From Crossiella sp. CA-258035 (GTDB lineage Bacteria > Actinomycetota > Actinomycetes > Mycobacteriales > Pseudonocardiaceae), in contig NZ_CP116413.1 of the NCBI RefSeq assembly GCF_030064675.1, positions 7,283,501 through 7,347,500 of the forward strand: a stretch of DNA of 64,000 nt, given 5' to 3'. Each line of letters starts with the position of its first letter. Position 1 is the stretch's first letter. Shown here piece by piece: positions 50,934-59,317 of this stretch. Position numbers and translations under genes: made by a program. The notes under the pieces were generated by a model that made no database searches, had not been told where the DNA came from, and was given only the letters and a program-made list of their open reading frames with translations.

Positions 50934-51740
50934 ATGCTACGTGTGCTGGCGGTCGACGACGAGGCTCCGCTGCTGGAGGAGCTGCTGCACATGCTGCGCG
51001 CCGACGCCCGCATCGAGCAGGCCGACGGCGCCGAGGGCGCGATGGAGGCGTTGCGCCGGATCGACCAGGTGGCCAAGGAGGGCGAGACCCTCGACGCGGT
51101 GTTCCTGGACATCCACATGCCCGGCCTGGACGGCCTGGAGCTGGCCAGGCTGCTGACCCGGTTCAGCACCCCGCCGCTGGTCGTGTTCGTCACCGCCTAC
51201 GAGGACTTCGCGGTCGAGGCCTTCGAGCTCAAGGCCGTGGACTACGTGCTCAAGCCGATCCGCGCCGCCCGGCTGGCCGAGGCGGTGCGCCGGGTCGCCG
51301 AGCGGGTCCGGGCCGAACGCGCCGAGCCGGTCGCGGTCGAGCCGTCGGCCGCGACCGGCGCCGCGCATCCGGTCGCGCAGGAGCCGCCGGATGAGGTCAT
51401 CCCGGTCGAGCTGGGCGGGCTGACCCGGTTCGTCCGGCTGGCCGACGTGCACTACGCCCAGGCCTGCGGGGACTACGCGCGGCTGCACACCGGGCAGGAG
51501 ACGCACCTGATCCGCGCCTCGCTCGGCCAGCTGGAGGAGCGCTGGCGGGCCGCCGGGTTCGTCCGGGTGCACCGCAGCCACCTGGTGTCGCTGCGGTTCG
51601 TCGACGAGCTGCGGCTGGACACCGGACAGCTCAGCGTGCGGGTCGGCGCCCAGGTGCTGCCAGTGAGCCGGCGGCACGCCCGCGAACTGCGCGACCTGCT
51701 GGTGCGGCAGGCCCGGCCCGATCGGCAGCCGCCGAGATGA
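50934..51740 (+). CDS. LytTR-family response regulator
   Basis: 268 residues from ATG 50934. Receiver: VDDE at 7-10, phospho-acceptor Asp59 in AVFLDIHMPGLDG, FVTAYEDFAVEAFELKAVDY with VLKPI. The C-terminal LytTR DNA-binding domain (~170-260) contains VHYAQACGDYARLHTGQETH, GFVRVHRSHLVSLRFVDEL and VLPVSRRHARELRDLL. The LytS-like kinase at 54000-55208 is the likely partner, with the symporter genes between them, so the system probably controls uptake of a carboxylate (inference). Confidence 0.93.
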   Translation: MLRVLAVDDEAPLLEELLHMLRADARIEQADGAEGAMEALRRIDQVAKEGETLDAVFLDIHMPGLDGLELARLLTRFSTPPLVVFVTAYEDFAVEAFELKAVDYVLKPIRAARLAEAVRRVAERVRAERAEPVAVEPSAATGAAHPVAQEPPDEVIPVELGGLTRFVRLADVHYAQACGDYARLHTGQETHLIRASLGQLEERWRAAGFVRVHRSHLVSLRFVDELRLDTGQLSVRVGAQVLPVSRRHARELRDLLVRQARPDRQPPR

Positions 51741-51806
51741 ACGGCCGCCGATCGGAGGGCTCCCTCGATCCGTTTGGCCTTGATATCGGCGAACCCTAGA
51801 CTCGGC

Positions 51807-51822
51807 CGTGACCTGGGTCACG
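51807..51822. promoter_or_regulatory. CRP/GlxR-like palindrome upstream of the symporter operon
   Basis: CGTGACC-TG-GGTCACG is a perfect inverted repeat containing GTGANNNNNNTCAC, the consensus of CRP/FNR-type regulators such as actinobacterial GlxR/Crp. It sits 89 nt before the start of the small membrane protein gene. Confidence 0.65.
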
Positions 51823-51910
51823 TTCACTGGGCTTCCGGCCCGGCATCATCCACCCGGGTCAGCGCCGTGACTGCCTGACCACGCTCCGCGACCACGGGGA
51901 GAACCTCGAC

Positions 51911-52294
51911 GTGACCGAGCCGCGCCAGCCACCCCGGCGGGTGGTGGTCACCGGCCCGCGCACCAGGCCGGTCCGGCCGCGCCGGGCCGCCCGGATCGGG
52001 CGGGAGGACAAGGCCACCCTGGACGAGGTGTCGCTGCGCGCGCTCATCCGCAGCCAGCTGCGTGCCGGGATCGCGGTCTGCCTGGCCGTCGGCCTGCCGC
52101 TCGGCCTGCTGCCGGTGCTGTTCGAGCTGGTCCCGGCCAGCCGCGCGGCCGAGCTGTTCGGCGTGCGGGTGCCGTGGCTGATCCTGGGCGGCGGGGTCTA
52201 CCCGGTGCTGCTGCTCATCGGCTGGCTGTACGTGCGCGGCGCGGAGCGCATCGAGCGCGACTACCAGGAATTCGTGGAGGACCCCTCGACGTGA
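51911..52294 (+). CDS. small two-helix membrane protein (DUF485-like) of the symporter operon
   Basis: 127 residues from GTG 51911. A basic N-terminal ~45 residues precede two transmembrane helices (LRAGIAVCLAVGLPLGLLPV; WLILGGGVYPVLLLIGWLYV) and a C-terminal ERIERDYQEFVED tail, the pattern of small DUF485-type partners found beside acetate/solute symporters. Its stop overlaps the symporter start (GTGA), so coupled synthesis is likely. Confidence 0.8.
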   Translation: MTEPRQPPRRVVVTGPRTRPVRPRRAARIGREDKATLDEVSLRALIRSQLRAGIAVCLAVGLPLGLLPVLFELVPASRAAELFGVRVPWLILGGGVYPVLLLIGWLYVRGAERIERDYQEFVEDPST

Positions 52295-54003
52295 ACGCGC
52301 TCTCCGGCCTGATCGCGGTCGGCGTGGTGACCGTGGCGACCATCCTCATCGGCGCCTACGGACTGCGCGTCTCGCGCACCACCTCCGACTACTACGTCGC
52401 CTCGCGCACCGTCGGCCCGTGGTGGAACGCCTCGGCGATCAGCGGCGAGTACCTGTCCGCGGCCAGCTTCCTCGGCGTGGCCGGGCTGATCCTCAGCTTC
52501 GGCGTGGACATGCTGTGGTTCCCGGTCGGCTACACCGCGGGCTACCTGATCATGCTCGCGCTGGTGGCCGCGCCGCTGCGCCGCTCCGGCGCGTACACGC
52601 TGCCCGACTTCGCGGAGAACCGGCTGGAGTCGGTGGCGGTGCGCCGGGTGGCCAGCCTGCTGGTGGTGGGCATCGGCTGGCTGTACCTGCTGCCGCAGCT
52701 GCAAGGGGCGGGGCTGACTCTGAACACGCTGACCAATGCGCCGGTGTGGGTGGGCGGCGTGGTGGTGGCGGTGGTGGTCACGCTGAACCTGGCCTCCGGC
52801 GGGATGCGCAGCATCACCTTCGTGCAAGCCTTCCACTACTGGCTCAAGCTCACCGCGATCGCGGTGCCGGCGATCCTGCTGATCATGGTGTGGCAGCGCG
52901 ACGGCGCGCCGCTGGTGGACGCGGACCGGCCGGCCACCTTCAGTCAGCAGACCACGGTCACCATCCGCACCCCGGTGCGGGTGCAGAGCAGCGAGGCGGT
53001 GCGGGTCACCGTGCACGGGCGGCTGGACGGCATCAGCCATCAGGGCGCCGAGGTGGAGCTGACCGTGGGCGCGCACGAGCTCGGCCAGGACACCAGGGTG
53101 ATGTTCCCGGCCGGCGCCGCGGTGCCGCACCTGGACTCCGCGCGGGTGCTCACCGGCGACCAGTGGGCCAGCCCGCTCTCCGGCGGGCGCGACGAGTACC
53201 CGCTCTACGTCACCTACTCGCTGATCGTGGCCACCTTCCTGGGCACCATGGGCCTGCCGCACGTGCTGGTCCGGTTCTACACCAACCCCACCGGCCGGGC
53301 GGCCAGGCGAACAACACTGGTGGTGCTCGGACTGCTCGGCGTGTTCTACCTGTTCCCGCTGGTCTTCGGCACGCTCGGCCGGCTGTACGCGCCGGAGCTG
53401 CTGATGACCGGCGCCACCGACGCGCTGGTGCTGGTGCTGCCGAGACGGCTCATCCCCGGGTTCGCCGGGGAGCTGCTGGGCGCGCTGGTGGCCGGGGGCG
53501 CGTTCGCGGCGTTCCTGTCCACCTCCTCCGGGCTGGCCATGTCGGTGGCCGGGGTGCTCTCCCAGGACGTCTTCCGCGGGCGCGGGCTGCGCGGGTTCCG
53601 GTTGTCCGCGGTGCTGGCCACCGTGGTGCCGGTGGGACTCGCGCTGATCGGCACCGACCTGCCGATCGCCAGCTCGGTGGGACTCGCGTTCGCGGTGGCC
53701 GCCTCCTCGTTCTGCCCGCTGCTGGTGCTGGGCATCTGGTGGCGCGGGCTCACCTCGGCGGGCGCGGTCGCGGGGCTGGTCACCGGCGGCGGGCTGACCT
53801 TGCTGGCGGTGCTGGTCACCATCTCCGGGGAGCTGCGCGCCGGCTGGTTCACCACGCTGCTGAGCTGGCCGGCCGCCTGGTCGGTGCCGCTGGCCTTCGC
53901 GGTGATGATCGTGGTCTCGCTGCTGACCAAGGACCGGGTGCCGCGTTCGGTGCACGCGACCATGGCCCGGCTGCACGCCCCGGAAGGAACCACCGGCCGA
54001 TGA
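52291..54003 (+). CDS. sodium/solute symporter (cation acetate symporter-like, SSS family)
   Basis: 570 residues from GTG 52291. About 13 transmembrane helices. SSS landmarks: TTSDYYVASRTVGPWWNASA, ISGEYLSAASFLGVAGLI, GAYTLPDFAENRLESVAVR, GLPHVLVRFYTNPTGRAARR, LLGALVAGGAFAAFLSTSSG. An extra extracytoplasmic domain of ~90 residues (TFSQQTTVTIRTPVRVQSSE to PLSGGRDEYPLY) interrupts the helices. Related proteins import acetate, pyruvate or other monocarboxylates with Na+. Flanked by the LytTR regulator and LytS-like kinase; a CRP/GlxR-like site is upstream. Confidence 0.92.
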   Translation: MNALSGLIAVGVVTVATILIGAYGLRVSRTTSDYYVASRTVGPWWNASAISGEYLSAASFLGVAGLILSFGVDMLWFPVGYTAGYLIMLALVAAPLRRSGAYTLPDFAENRLESVAVRRVASLLVVGIGWLYLLPQLQGAGLTLNTLTNAPVWVGGVVVAVVVTLNLASGGMRSITFVQAFHYWLKLTAIAVPAILLIMVWQRDGAPLVDADRPATFSQQTTVTIRTPVRVQSSEAVRVTVHGRLDGISHQGAEVELTVGAHELGQDTRVMFPAGAAVPHLDSARVLTGDQWASPLSGGRDEYPLYVTYSLIVATFLGTMGLPHVLVRFYTNPTGRAARRTTLVVLGLLGVFYLFPLVFGTLGRLYAPELLMTGATDALVLVLPRRLIPGFAGELLGALVAGGAFAAFLSTSSGLAMSVAGVLSQDVFRGRGLRGFRLSAVLATVVPVGLALIGTDLPIASSVGLAFAVAASSFCPLLVLGIWWRGLTSAGAVAGLVTGGGLTLLAVLVTISGELRAGWFTTLLSWPAAWSVPLAFAVMIVVSLLTKDRVPRSVHATMARLHAPEGTTGR

Positions 54004-55208
54004 CCCGCACCTCCGCGCTGTTCGTGCTCCTGCTGCTGCTCACCGTGCTCACCGTGGCGTTGCTGGTGATCGTGCGGCGCTCGCGCGCCAACCGGGACTT
54101 CGGCACGCCCACCGACCGGGCCACCTTCGAGACCCTGCACGCCGCCTCGCTGGCCGCGCCGCCGCTGCGCGCCGGGCTGACCGCCGAGGCCGCGCGCAAG
54201 GCGATCCGGCGGCTGCGCGACCTGCTCGGCACACCCGCGCTCTGCCTGACCGACCAGGAGTCGGTGCTGGCCTGGTCAGGGGAGTGCGAGACGCACGTGG
54301 CCAGCGCGCTCACCCAGGCCGCGGAGACGCTGCGCTCCGGTCGGGTGCAGGTCAGCTCGGCCCGCTGCGCCGACTCGCGCTGCCCGCTGCGGCACGCGGT
54401 CATCGCGCCGCTGGTGGTGGACGAGCACGTGCTGGGCACGCTGATCGCCTACAGCGACGCCAGCCCGCCGATCCTGGTGCGGGCCACCAAGGAGGTGGCG
54501 AACTGGGTGTCCGCGCAGCTGGAGCTGGCCGAGCTGGACCGCTCGCGGACCAGGCTGGTGGAGGCGGAGATGCAGGCGCTGCGCGCGCAGATCTCGCCGC
54601 ACTTCATCTACAACTCGCTGGCCACCATCGCCGCGTTCGTGCGCACCGACCCGGAACGCGCCCGCGAGCTGCTGCTGGACTTCGCCGACTTCACCAGGCA
54701 CTCCTTCCGCAAGCACGGCGAGTTCACCACCCTGGCCGACGAGCTGCGCGCCATCCACCAGTACCTGACGCTGGCGATCGCGCGCAGCGGCGACAAGCTC
54801 GCGGTGACCTTCCAGGTCGCGCCCGAGGTGCTGCCCGTGGCGGTGCCGTTCCTGTGCCTGCAACCGCTGGTGGAGAACGCGGTGCAGCACGGGCTCTCCG
54901 GCCGGGACATGAGTGGCCGGGTCACCATCCTGGCCAGGGACGCCGGGGCCGAGGCGGAGATCCTGATCGAGGACGACGGCGCCGGCATGGACCCGGAGAC
55001 CCTGCGCGGCATCCTGGCCGGCGAGGGCGCGCCGTCGGAGGGCATCGGCATGGCCAACGTGGACGAGCGGCTCCGGCAGGTCTACGGCGATGACTACGGG
55101 CTGGTGGTGGAGACCGCGGTCGGCGCGGGCACCAAGGTCAGGGTGCGGGTGCCGAAGTACCAGGCGGGCGTACACGTGACCCCGCCCGCGGTGCACACGC
55201 CCTACTGA
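54000..55208 (+). CDS. LytS-like sensor histidine kinase
   Basis: 402 residues, ATG 54000 overlapping the symporter stop. One N-terminal transmembrane helix (LFVLLLLLTVLTVALLVIV), a GAF-like domain (~50-170) with a Cys cluster (ARCADSRCPLRH), then the His_kinase domain with phospho-acceptor in ALRAQISPHFIYNSLATIAA, and an HATPase domain (CLQPLVENAVQHGLSG; IEDDGAGMD; GIGMANVDERLRQVYG). Likely senses the transported solute or redox state, and signals to the LytTR regulator encoded at the start of the cluster. Confidence 0.92.
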   Translation: MTRTSALFVLLLLLTVLTVALLVIVRRSRANRDFGTPTDRATFETLHAASLAAPPLRAGLTAEAARKAIRRLRDLLGTPALCLTDQESVLAWSGECETHVASALTQAAETLRSGRVQVSSARCADSRCPLRHAVIAPLVVDEHVLGTLIAYSDASPPILVRATKEVANWVSAQLELAELDRSRTRLVEAEMQALRAQISPHFIYNSLATIAAFVRTDPERARELLLDFADFTRHSFRKHGEFTTLADELRAIHQYLTLAIARSGDKLAVTFQVAPEVLPVAVPFLCLQPLVENAVQHGLSGRDMSGRVTILARDAGAEAEILIEDDGAGMDPETLRGILAGEGAPSEGIGMANVDERLRQVYGDDYGLVVETAVGAGTKVRVRVPKYQAGVHVTPPAVHTPY

Positions 55209-55234
55209 ACCGGGCGCGATCCGCGAAGAAGATC

Positions 55235-55522
55235 ATGAACCGGTTCACGATGCTTGCTCCCGCGCCCAGCGCCGCCGGCATCCGCGATCACGACGCCAAC
55301 GATCGCAGCGTCAACGATCGGAACGTCGGCGATCGGAACGTGGACGATCGCAGCACCCACGAACGCGGCCCCGGTGATCGCGACCTCAACGATCGTGGCC
55401 CTCACGATCGCCATCCCGACGATCACCGCACCGACGATCACGGTTCCAACGATCGCAACAGCCGCGATCAGAACGGCCGCGATCGCGCAGTGCCGTCAGC
55501 TCCGCGAAACGCGGTTCTCTAG
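55235..55522 (+). CDS. repeat-containing small ORF ([N/D/G/H]DRxx pentapeptides)
   Basis: 95 codons from ATG 55235, with GAAGAAG about 4 nt upstream and 26 nt after the kinase stop, so it may be the last gene of the operon. After a 16-residue start it is 13 consecutive pentapeptides of the form x-D-R-x-x (NDRSV, NDRNV, GDRNV, DDRST, ...), with a few E or H/Q changes, then a short tail. The product would be highly hydrophilic, charge-balanced and probably disordered. Not recognised. Because the 15-nt unit is open in several frames on both strands, coding is not certain. Confidence 0.45.
   Translation: MNRFTMLAPAPSAAGIRDHDANDRSVNDRNVGDRNVDDRSTHERGPGDRDLNDRGPHDRHPDDHRTDDHGSNDRNSRDQNGRDRAVPSAPRNAVL
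55283..55477. repeat. 15-nt tandem array, 13 units, centred on CGATC(G)
   Basis: Units of the form AACGATCGGAACGTC, with the GAT/CGATCG core kept in nearly every unit and the flanking eight bases varying. Each unit is 15 nt, so the core GATC recurs on alternating faces of the helix. Strand symmetry of the core makes both strands similar. GATC density here far exceeds the surroundings. Confidence 0.9.
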
Positions 55523-55570
55523 GCAACCGTGTTTTCCGCGCGCACCGCGCTCAGCGCCACCCGACCGAGC

Positions 55571-56290
55571 TCAGCGCCGCCCGACCGCGTGCAGCCGGGT
55601 CGCCAGGTCCCGCAGCGGCGGGCGTCCCGCGGCCGCCAGCTCCAGCTCGGCCAGCGCCTCCGCCGCACCCGGCGTCGCGTCCAGCACCGCCCCCGGCACC
55701 AGGTCGGCGAGCACCCCGTCGCCCTGGAGCACCTCGACCGCGAGCCCGGCCCCGGCCAGCAGCTCGCCGAGGCTGTCCGCGTCGAAGCGGCGCTGCAGCT
55801 GGTCCGCGGGCCCGACCCGGCCGTCCGGGTCGTCCAGCAGCCGCCGCGCCTCGGTCAGCCGCCCGGCCAGCGCCCGCCCGACCAGCGCCGCGTACCGGTT
55901 GGCCACCAGCACCGAGACCACCCCGCCCGGCACCGCCGCCGCGGCCAGCGCGGCCACCGCCGCGGTCACGTCGTCCACGTGCTCCAGCAGCCCGTGCCCG
56001 AGCACCAGGTCCGCCCCGCCGGGCTCGACCACATCGCCCAGGAAGTCCACATCGCCCTGCACCGAGGCGACCCGGTCGGCCACCCCGGCCTCCTGCGCGC
56101 GGCGCTGCAGGGTGGCCAGCGCGTTGGGGCTGGGCTCGACCACCGTGACCCGGCATCCGGCCGCGGCCAGCGGCACCGCCCACACCCCGCTGCCACCGCC
56201 GACATCCAGCACACGGGGCGCGCTGACCCCTCGGTCCCGGACCGCGGCCAGCTCGGCCTCCAGCACACGGTGCACGGCGTCGGATCGCAT
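55571..56290 (-). CDS. class I SAM-dependent methyltransferase
   Basis: 239 residues from ATG 56290. Motif I RVLDVGGGSGVWAVPLA, acidic loop VTVVEPSPNALATL, motif II VQGDVDFLGDVV and LVLGHGLLEHVDDVTAAVAA as in small-molecule or tRNA-modifying (CmoM/UbiE-like) enzymes. Ala/Val/Leu-rich C-terminal half. Substrate unknown. Divergent from the ParA-like gene (81-nt gap). A 20-nt direct duplication (GCTCAGCGCC-type) lies at its 3' end near 55548-55587. Confidence 0.88.
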   Translation of the reverse strand: MRSDAVHRVLEAELAAVRDRGVSAPRVLDVGGGSGVWAVPLAAAGCRVTVVEPSPNALATLQRRAQEAGVADRVASVQGDVDFLGDVVEPGGADLVLGHGLLEHVDDVTAAVAALAAAAVPGGVVSVLVANRYAALVGRALAGRLTEARRLLDDPDGRVGPADQLQRRFDADSLGELLAGAGLAVEVLQGDGVLADLVPGAVLDATPGAAEALAELELAAAGRPPLRDLATRLHAVGRR

Positions 56291-56371
56291 AGCCGCACCC
56301 TAATCGGCCTGGCGCAGGAGTCCCGAAACGGGCTACAAGACCTTGATTCGACAAACCCGTAGGCTGCACCC

Positions 56372-57256
56372 GTGCATACGGTCGCGGTGTTGAGCCTCAA
56401 GGGTGGGGTCGGCAAGACGACGGTGGTGCTGGGGCTCGCCTCAGCAGCGATGCGGCGCGGGGTGCGCACCCTGGTGATCGATCTTGATCCCCAGTGCAAC
56501 GCCACCTCGGCGCTGGAGCCGGAGGAGACCGAGTCCTCCCTCGTCGACGTCCTGAAGAATCCCACCAAGTCGGCCGTGCGGTCCGCGATCGCCCCCAGCG
56601 CCTGGGGCGAGGAGGTCGACGTCCTGGTCGGCGCCGAGGAAGCGGAGCTGATCAACCAGCCCAACCCGAGCCTGGCCCAGCTGAACCGGCTGGGCGCGGT
56701 GCTGGACCGGGTGCAGGAGCTGATGGCCGAGGACGAGCTGCCCTACCAGCTGGTGCTGCTGGACTGCCCGCCCTCGCTTGGTCAGCTGACCCGTTCCGCG
56801 CTGGTGGCCGCCGACCGCGCGATGCTGGTCACCGAGCCGACCATCTTCGCCGTCTCCGGGGTGCAGCGCGCCTTCGAGGCGGTGCAGAACGAGCGCGAGG
56901 AGAACAACCCCGAGCTGCAGCCGCTGGGCGTGGTGGTCAACCGGGTGCGGCCCCGCTCGCACGAGCACCAGTTCCGCATCGAGGAGCTGCGCGAGATCTT
57001 CGGCCCGCTGGTCATGCCGGTGTCCCTGCCGGACCGGCTGGCCGTGCAGCAGGCGCAGGGCGCGTGCATGCCGATCCACCAGTGGGGCACCCCCGGCGCC
57101 CGCGAGGTCGCGCTCGCCTTCAACCTGCTGCTGGCCAGGGTGCTGCGCTCGGCGCGCAGTGCGAACGCCCGCGCCCGCCGCGAGCTGGACGCCGAGATCG
57201 CCGAGGGCGAAGAGCTGGCCGCCGGTCGTGAGCTGGTCGAGCAGGACGTCGAATGA
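56372..57256 (+). CDS. ParA/MinD-family ATPase
   Basis: 294 residues from GTG 56372. Deviant Walker A KGGVGKTTVVLGLASAAMRR, switch I IDLDPQCNATSAL, Walker B QLVLLDCPPSLGQLTRSALV and switch-like TEPTIFAVSGVQRAFEA. No parB gene or parS-like site is next to it, so it is an orphan ParA, possibly positioning a protein complex rather than DNA. The C-terminal ~40 residues are a charged helix (ARARRELDAEIAEGEEL). ATGA overlap with the LysE gene. Confidence 0.93.
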   Translation: MHTVAVLSLKGGVGKTTVVLGLASAAMRRGVRTLVIDLDPQCNATSALEPEETESSLVDVLKNPTKSAVRSAIAPSAWGEEVDVLVGAEEAELINQPNPSLAQLNRLGAVLDRVQELMAEDELPYQLVLLDCPPSLGQLTRSALVAADRAMLVTEPTIFAVSGVQRAFEAVQNEREENNPELQPLGVVVNRVRPRSHEHQFRIEELREIFGPLVMPVSLPDRLAVQQAQGACMPIHQWGTPGAREVALAFNLLLARVLRSARSANARARRELDAEIAEGEELAAGRELVEQDVE

Positions 57257-57894
57257 GCGGCGAGATCCTGCTGGCCTACTGCGTGGCCGCGCTGGTCCTG
57301 GTGGTCACTCCCGGCCTGGACACCATGCTGATCCTGCGCTCGGTGCTGGTCGGCGGCCGCCGCACCGGCCTGGCCACCGGCCTGGGCATCACCCTCGGCT
57401 GCCTGGTCTGGGGCGCGGCGAGCATCGCGGGTATCACCGCGCTGCTGCGCGCCTCGGAGCTCGGCTACAACCTGCTGCGGCTGGCCGGCGCGGTCTACCT
57501 GGTGTGGCTCGGCGGGTCCGCACTGTGGCGCTCCTGGCGGGATCGCCACCTGGAGCAGGACACCGAGGTCGAACCACCTCCAGCGCCCGCGGCGGGTGGC
57601 TGGCGGGCGCTGCGCTCCGGTCTGCTGACCAACCTGCTCAACCCCAAGGTCGGCGTGTTCTACCTGAGCCTGCTGCCCCAGTTCCTGCCCGCGACCGGGC
57701 CGAACACCGGCTGGGCCGCGCTGCTCGTGCTCATCCACGTCGGCCTGGGTTTCCTCTGGCAGTTCGTGCTGGTCGGCGTCGCGGGCAGCGCCCGCCGCTG
57801 GCTGACCAAACGCCGGGTGCGCACCTGGCTGGACCGGCTGACCGCGACCATCCTGCTCGGGCTCGGCCTGCGGCTGGCGTTGCAGGGACCGTAG
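57253..57894 (+). CDS. LysE-family amino-acid/metabolite exporter
   Basis: 213 residues, ATG overlapping the ParA stop. Six hydrophobic helices. RhtB/LysE landmarks: VVTPGLDTMLILRSVLVGGR, GLATGLGITLGCLVWG, AGAVYLVWLGGSALW and GLLTNLLNPKVGVFYLSLLP. Exports amino acids or related metabolites; substrate not predictable. Confidence 0.92.
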   Translation: MSGEILLAYCVAALVLVVTPGLDTMLILRSVLVGGRRTGLATGLGITLGCLVWGAASIAGITALLRASELGYNLLRLAGAVYLVWLGGSALWRSWRDRHLEQDTEVEPPPAPAAGGWRALRSGLLTNLLNPKVGVFYLSLLPQFLPATGPNTGWAALLVLIHVGLGFLWQFVLVGVAGSARRWLTKRRVRTWLDRLTATILLGLGLRLALQGP

Positions 57895-58725
57895 GTGCCC
57901 GAGGGCGACACGGTCTTCCTGGCCGCCCAGCGCCTCGACGAGGCCCTGCGCGGTCAGCTGCTCACCCGCGGCGAGCTGCGGCACCCAGACTTCGCCGCGG
58001 CCGACCTGGGCGGCCGCACGGTGCTCTCGGTGCGTTCGGTCGGCAAGCACCTGCTGTTCCGCTTCGATGACAAGACCACGCTGCACACCCACTTCCGGAT
58101 GGACGGCAGCTGGCACCTCTACCGCCCCGGCGAGCGCTGGCGCGGCCCCGCGCACCAGGTCCGCGCGTTGCTGACAACCGAGGACCGGGTCGCCGTCGGC
58201 TTCCGCCTGCACGACCTGGCCCTGGTGCCCACCACCGGGGAGCACACCCTCATCGGCCACCTGGGCCCGGACCTGCTGTCCCCGGACTGGGACCAGGCGA
58301 TGGAGGACGAGGCGGTGCGCCGCCTGACCGCCGACCCGGCCCGCGAGCTGGGCACGGCGCTGCTGGACCAGCGGGTGCTGGCCGGGGTCGGCAACCTCTA
58401 CAAGGCCGAGGTCTGCTTCCTGCTCGGCGTCTCCCCCTGGTCACCGGTGGGCGCGGTGGACGCGCGGGCCGCGGTCCGGCTGTGCCGCCGCCTGCTCTTC
58501 CGCAACCGGCTGCGCCCCGAGCAGTCCACCACCGGCAGGCTCGGCGCGGCCAGCCACTGGGTGTTCGAGCGGGGACGGGCCGGCTGCCTGCGCTGCGGCG
58601 GGCCGGTGCGGGTCGGTGAGCAGGAGAGTTACGGGATGCCCAGGCTCACGTACCACTGTCCCCGCTGCCAGCCTGATGCCACACTGGAGGCAGTCGACCC
58701 CGAGCTGGAGGGAGGGAGCCCGTGA
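57895..58725 (+). CDS. nei2: Fpg/Nei-family DNA glycosylase/AP lyase (Nei2-like)
   Basis: 276 residues from GTG 57895, directly after the LysE stop. The N-terminal PEGDTVFLAAQRLDEAL gives the catalytic Pro2-Glu3 after Met removal. Also VGKHLLFRFDDKTTLHTHFR, the helix-two-turn-helix ALLDQRVLAGVGNLYKAEV with LDQ-N-Y elements, and a C-terminal zinc finger with CLRCGG and CPRCQ pairs. Removes oxidised bases, mainly pyrimidines in the Nei branch. Overlaps the following Uma2 gene by GTGA. Confidence 0.93.
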   Translation: MPEGDTVFLAAQRLDEALRGQLLTRGELRHPDFAAADLGGRTVLSVRSVGKHLLFRFDDKTTLHTHFRMDGSWHLYRPGERWRGPAHQVRALLTTEDRVAVGFRLHDLALVPTTGEHTLIGHLGPDLLSPDWDQAMEDEAVRRLTADPARELGTALLDQRVLAGVGNLYKAEVCFLLGVSPWSPVGAVDARAAVRLCRRLLFRNRLRPEQSTTGRLGAASHWVFERGRAGCLRCGGPVRVGEQESYGMPRLTYHCPRCQPDATLEAVDPELEGGSP

Positions 58726-59303
58726 GTGTCGCGTTCGTCCGGCATGTCGGTCCGTGGACCATCGAGGACATCGAGGCCCTGCCCGACAGCGGCAACCACA
58801 CTCGCTACGAGCTGCTCACCCCTGGAGTCCTCACGGTGAGCCCAGCCCCGGGCACCCGCCACCAGCGCGCCTCCCGCGCCTTGGCGAACCTGTTGGAGCG
58901 GGCCGCCAAGCAGGCGGGCGCGGACGTGGAGATCCTCGAAGCGGTCAACGTGGTCATCCCCGGCGGGCGGCTGGCCGTGCCGGACATCGTGGTGGTCAAC
59001 GGCGACTACGCCGACACCGACCCGGCCCGCTACCCCGCGACCGAGGTCCGCGCGGTGGTCGAGATCGTCAGCCCGTCCACGCACCCGCAGGACCGGATCA
59101 TCAAACCGCAGCTCTACGCCGAGGCAGGCATCCCGGTCTACTGGCGGCTGGAGCTGGAGCGCACGCCGCACCTGATCACCTCCGAACTGCGCCGCGGCCA
59201 GTACACGCACACCCTGACCGCCTTGGCGGGCACCGAGACCACGATCTCGCGGCCGTTCCCGCTCACCCTGGACCCGGCCGAACTGGTCCTGCGCGGCCGC
59301 TGA
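58722..59303 (+). CDS. Uma2-family (PD-(D/E)xK-like) putative endonuclease
   Basis: 193 residues from GTG 58722 (GTGA overlap with nei2). Core: DIEALPDSGNHTRYELL and TPGVLTVSPAPGTRHQRASR, VVIPGGRLAVPDIVVV (Asp), ATEVRAVVEIVSPSTHPQDR (Glu...Ser) and KPQLYAEAGIPVYWRLE. The Uma2/DUF820 fold is a restriction-endonuclease-like superfamily, widely amplified in Actinobacteria with largely unknown roles. Coupling to a repair glycosylase is a hint, not proof, of a DNA role. Confidence 0.9.
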   Translation: MSVAFVRHVGPWTIEDIEALPDSGNHTRYELLTPGVLTVSPAPGTRHQRASRALANLLERAAKQAGADVEILEAVNVVIPGGRLAVPDIVVVNGDYADTDPARYPATEVRAVVEIVSPSTHPQDRIIKPQLYAEAGIPVYWRLELERTPHLITSELRRGQYTHTLTALAGTETTISRPFPLTLDPAELVLRGR

Positions 59304-59317
59304 CCGCGGCCCTGACC

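Noticed and set aside
55202-55441. Reverse-strand frame with hydrophobic AIVGV-type repeats over the 15-nt array
   Set aside because: It is the complement of the same tandem repeat, has no ribosome binding site, and its repeats follow directly from the CGATCG core; treated as a shadow of the array.
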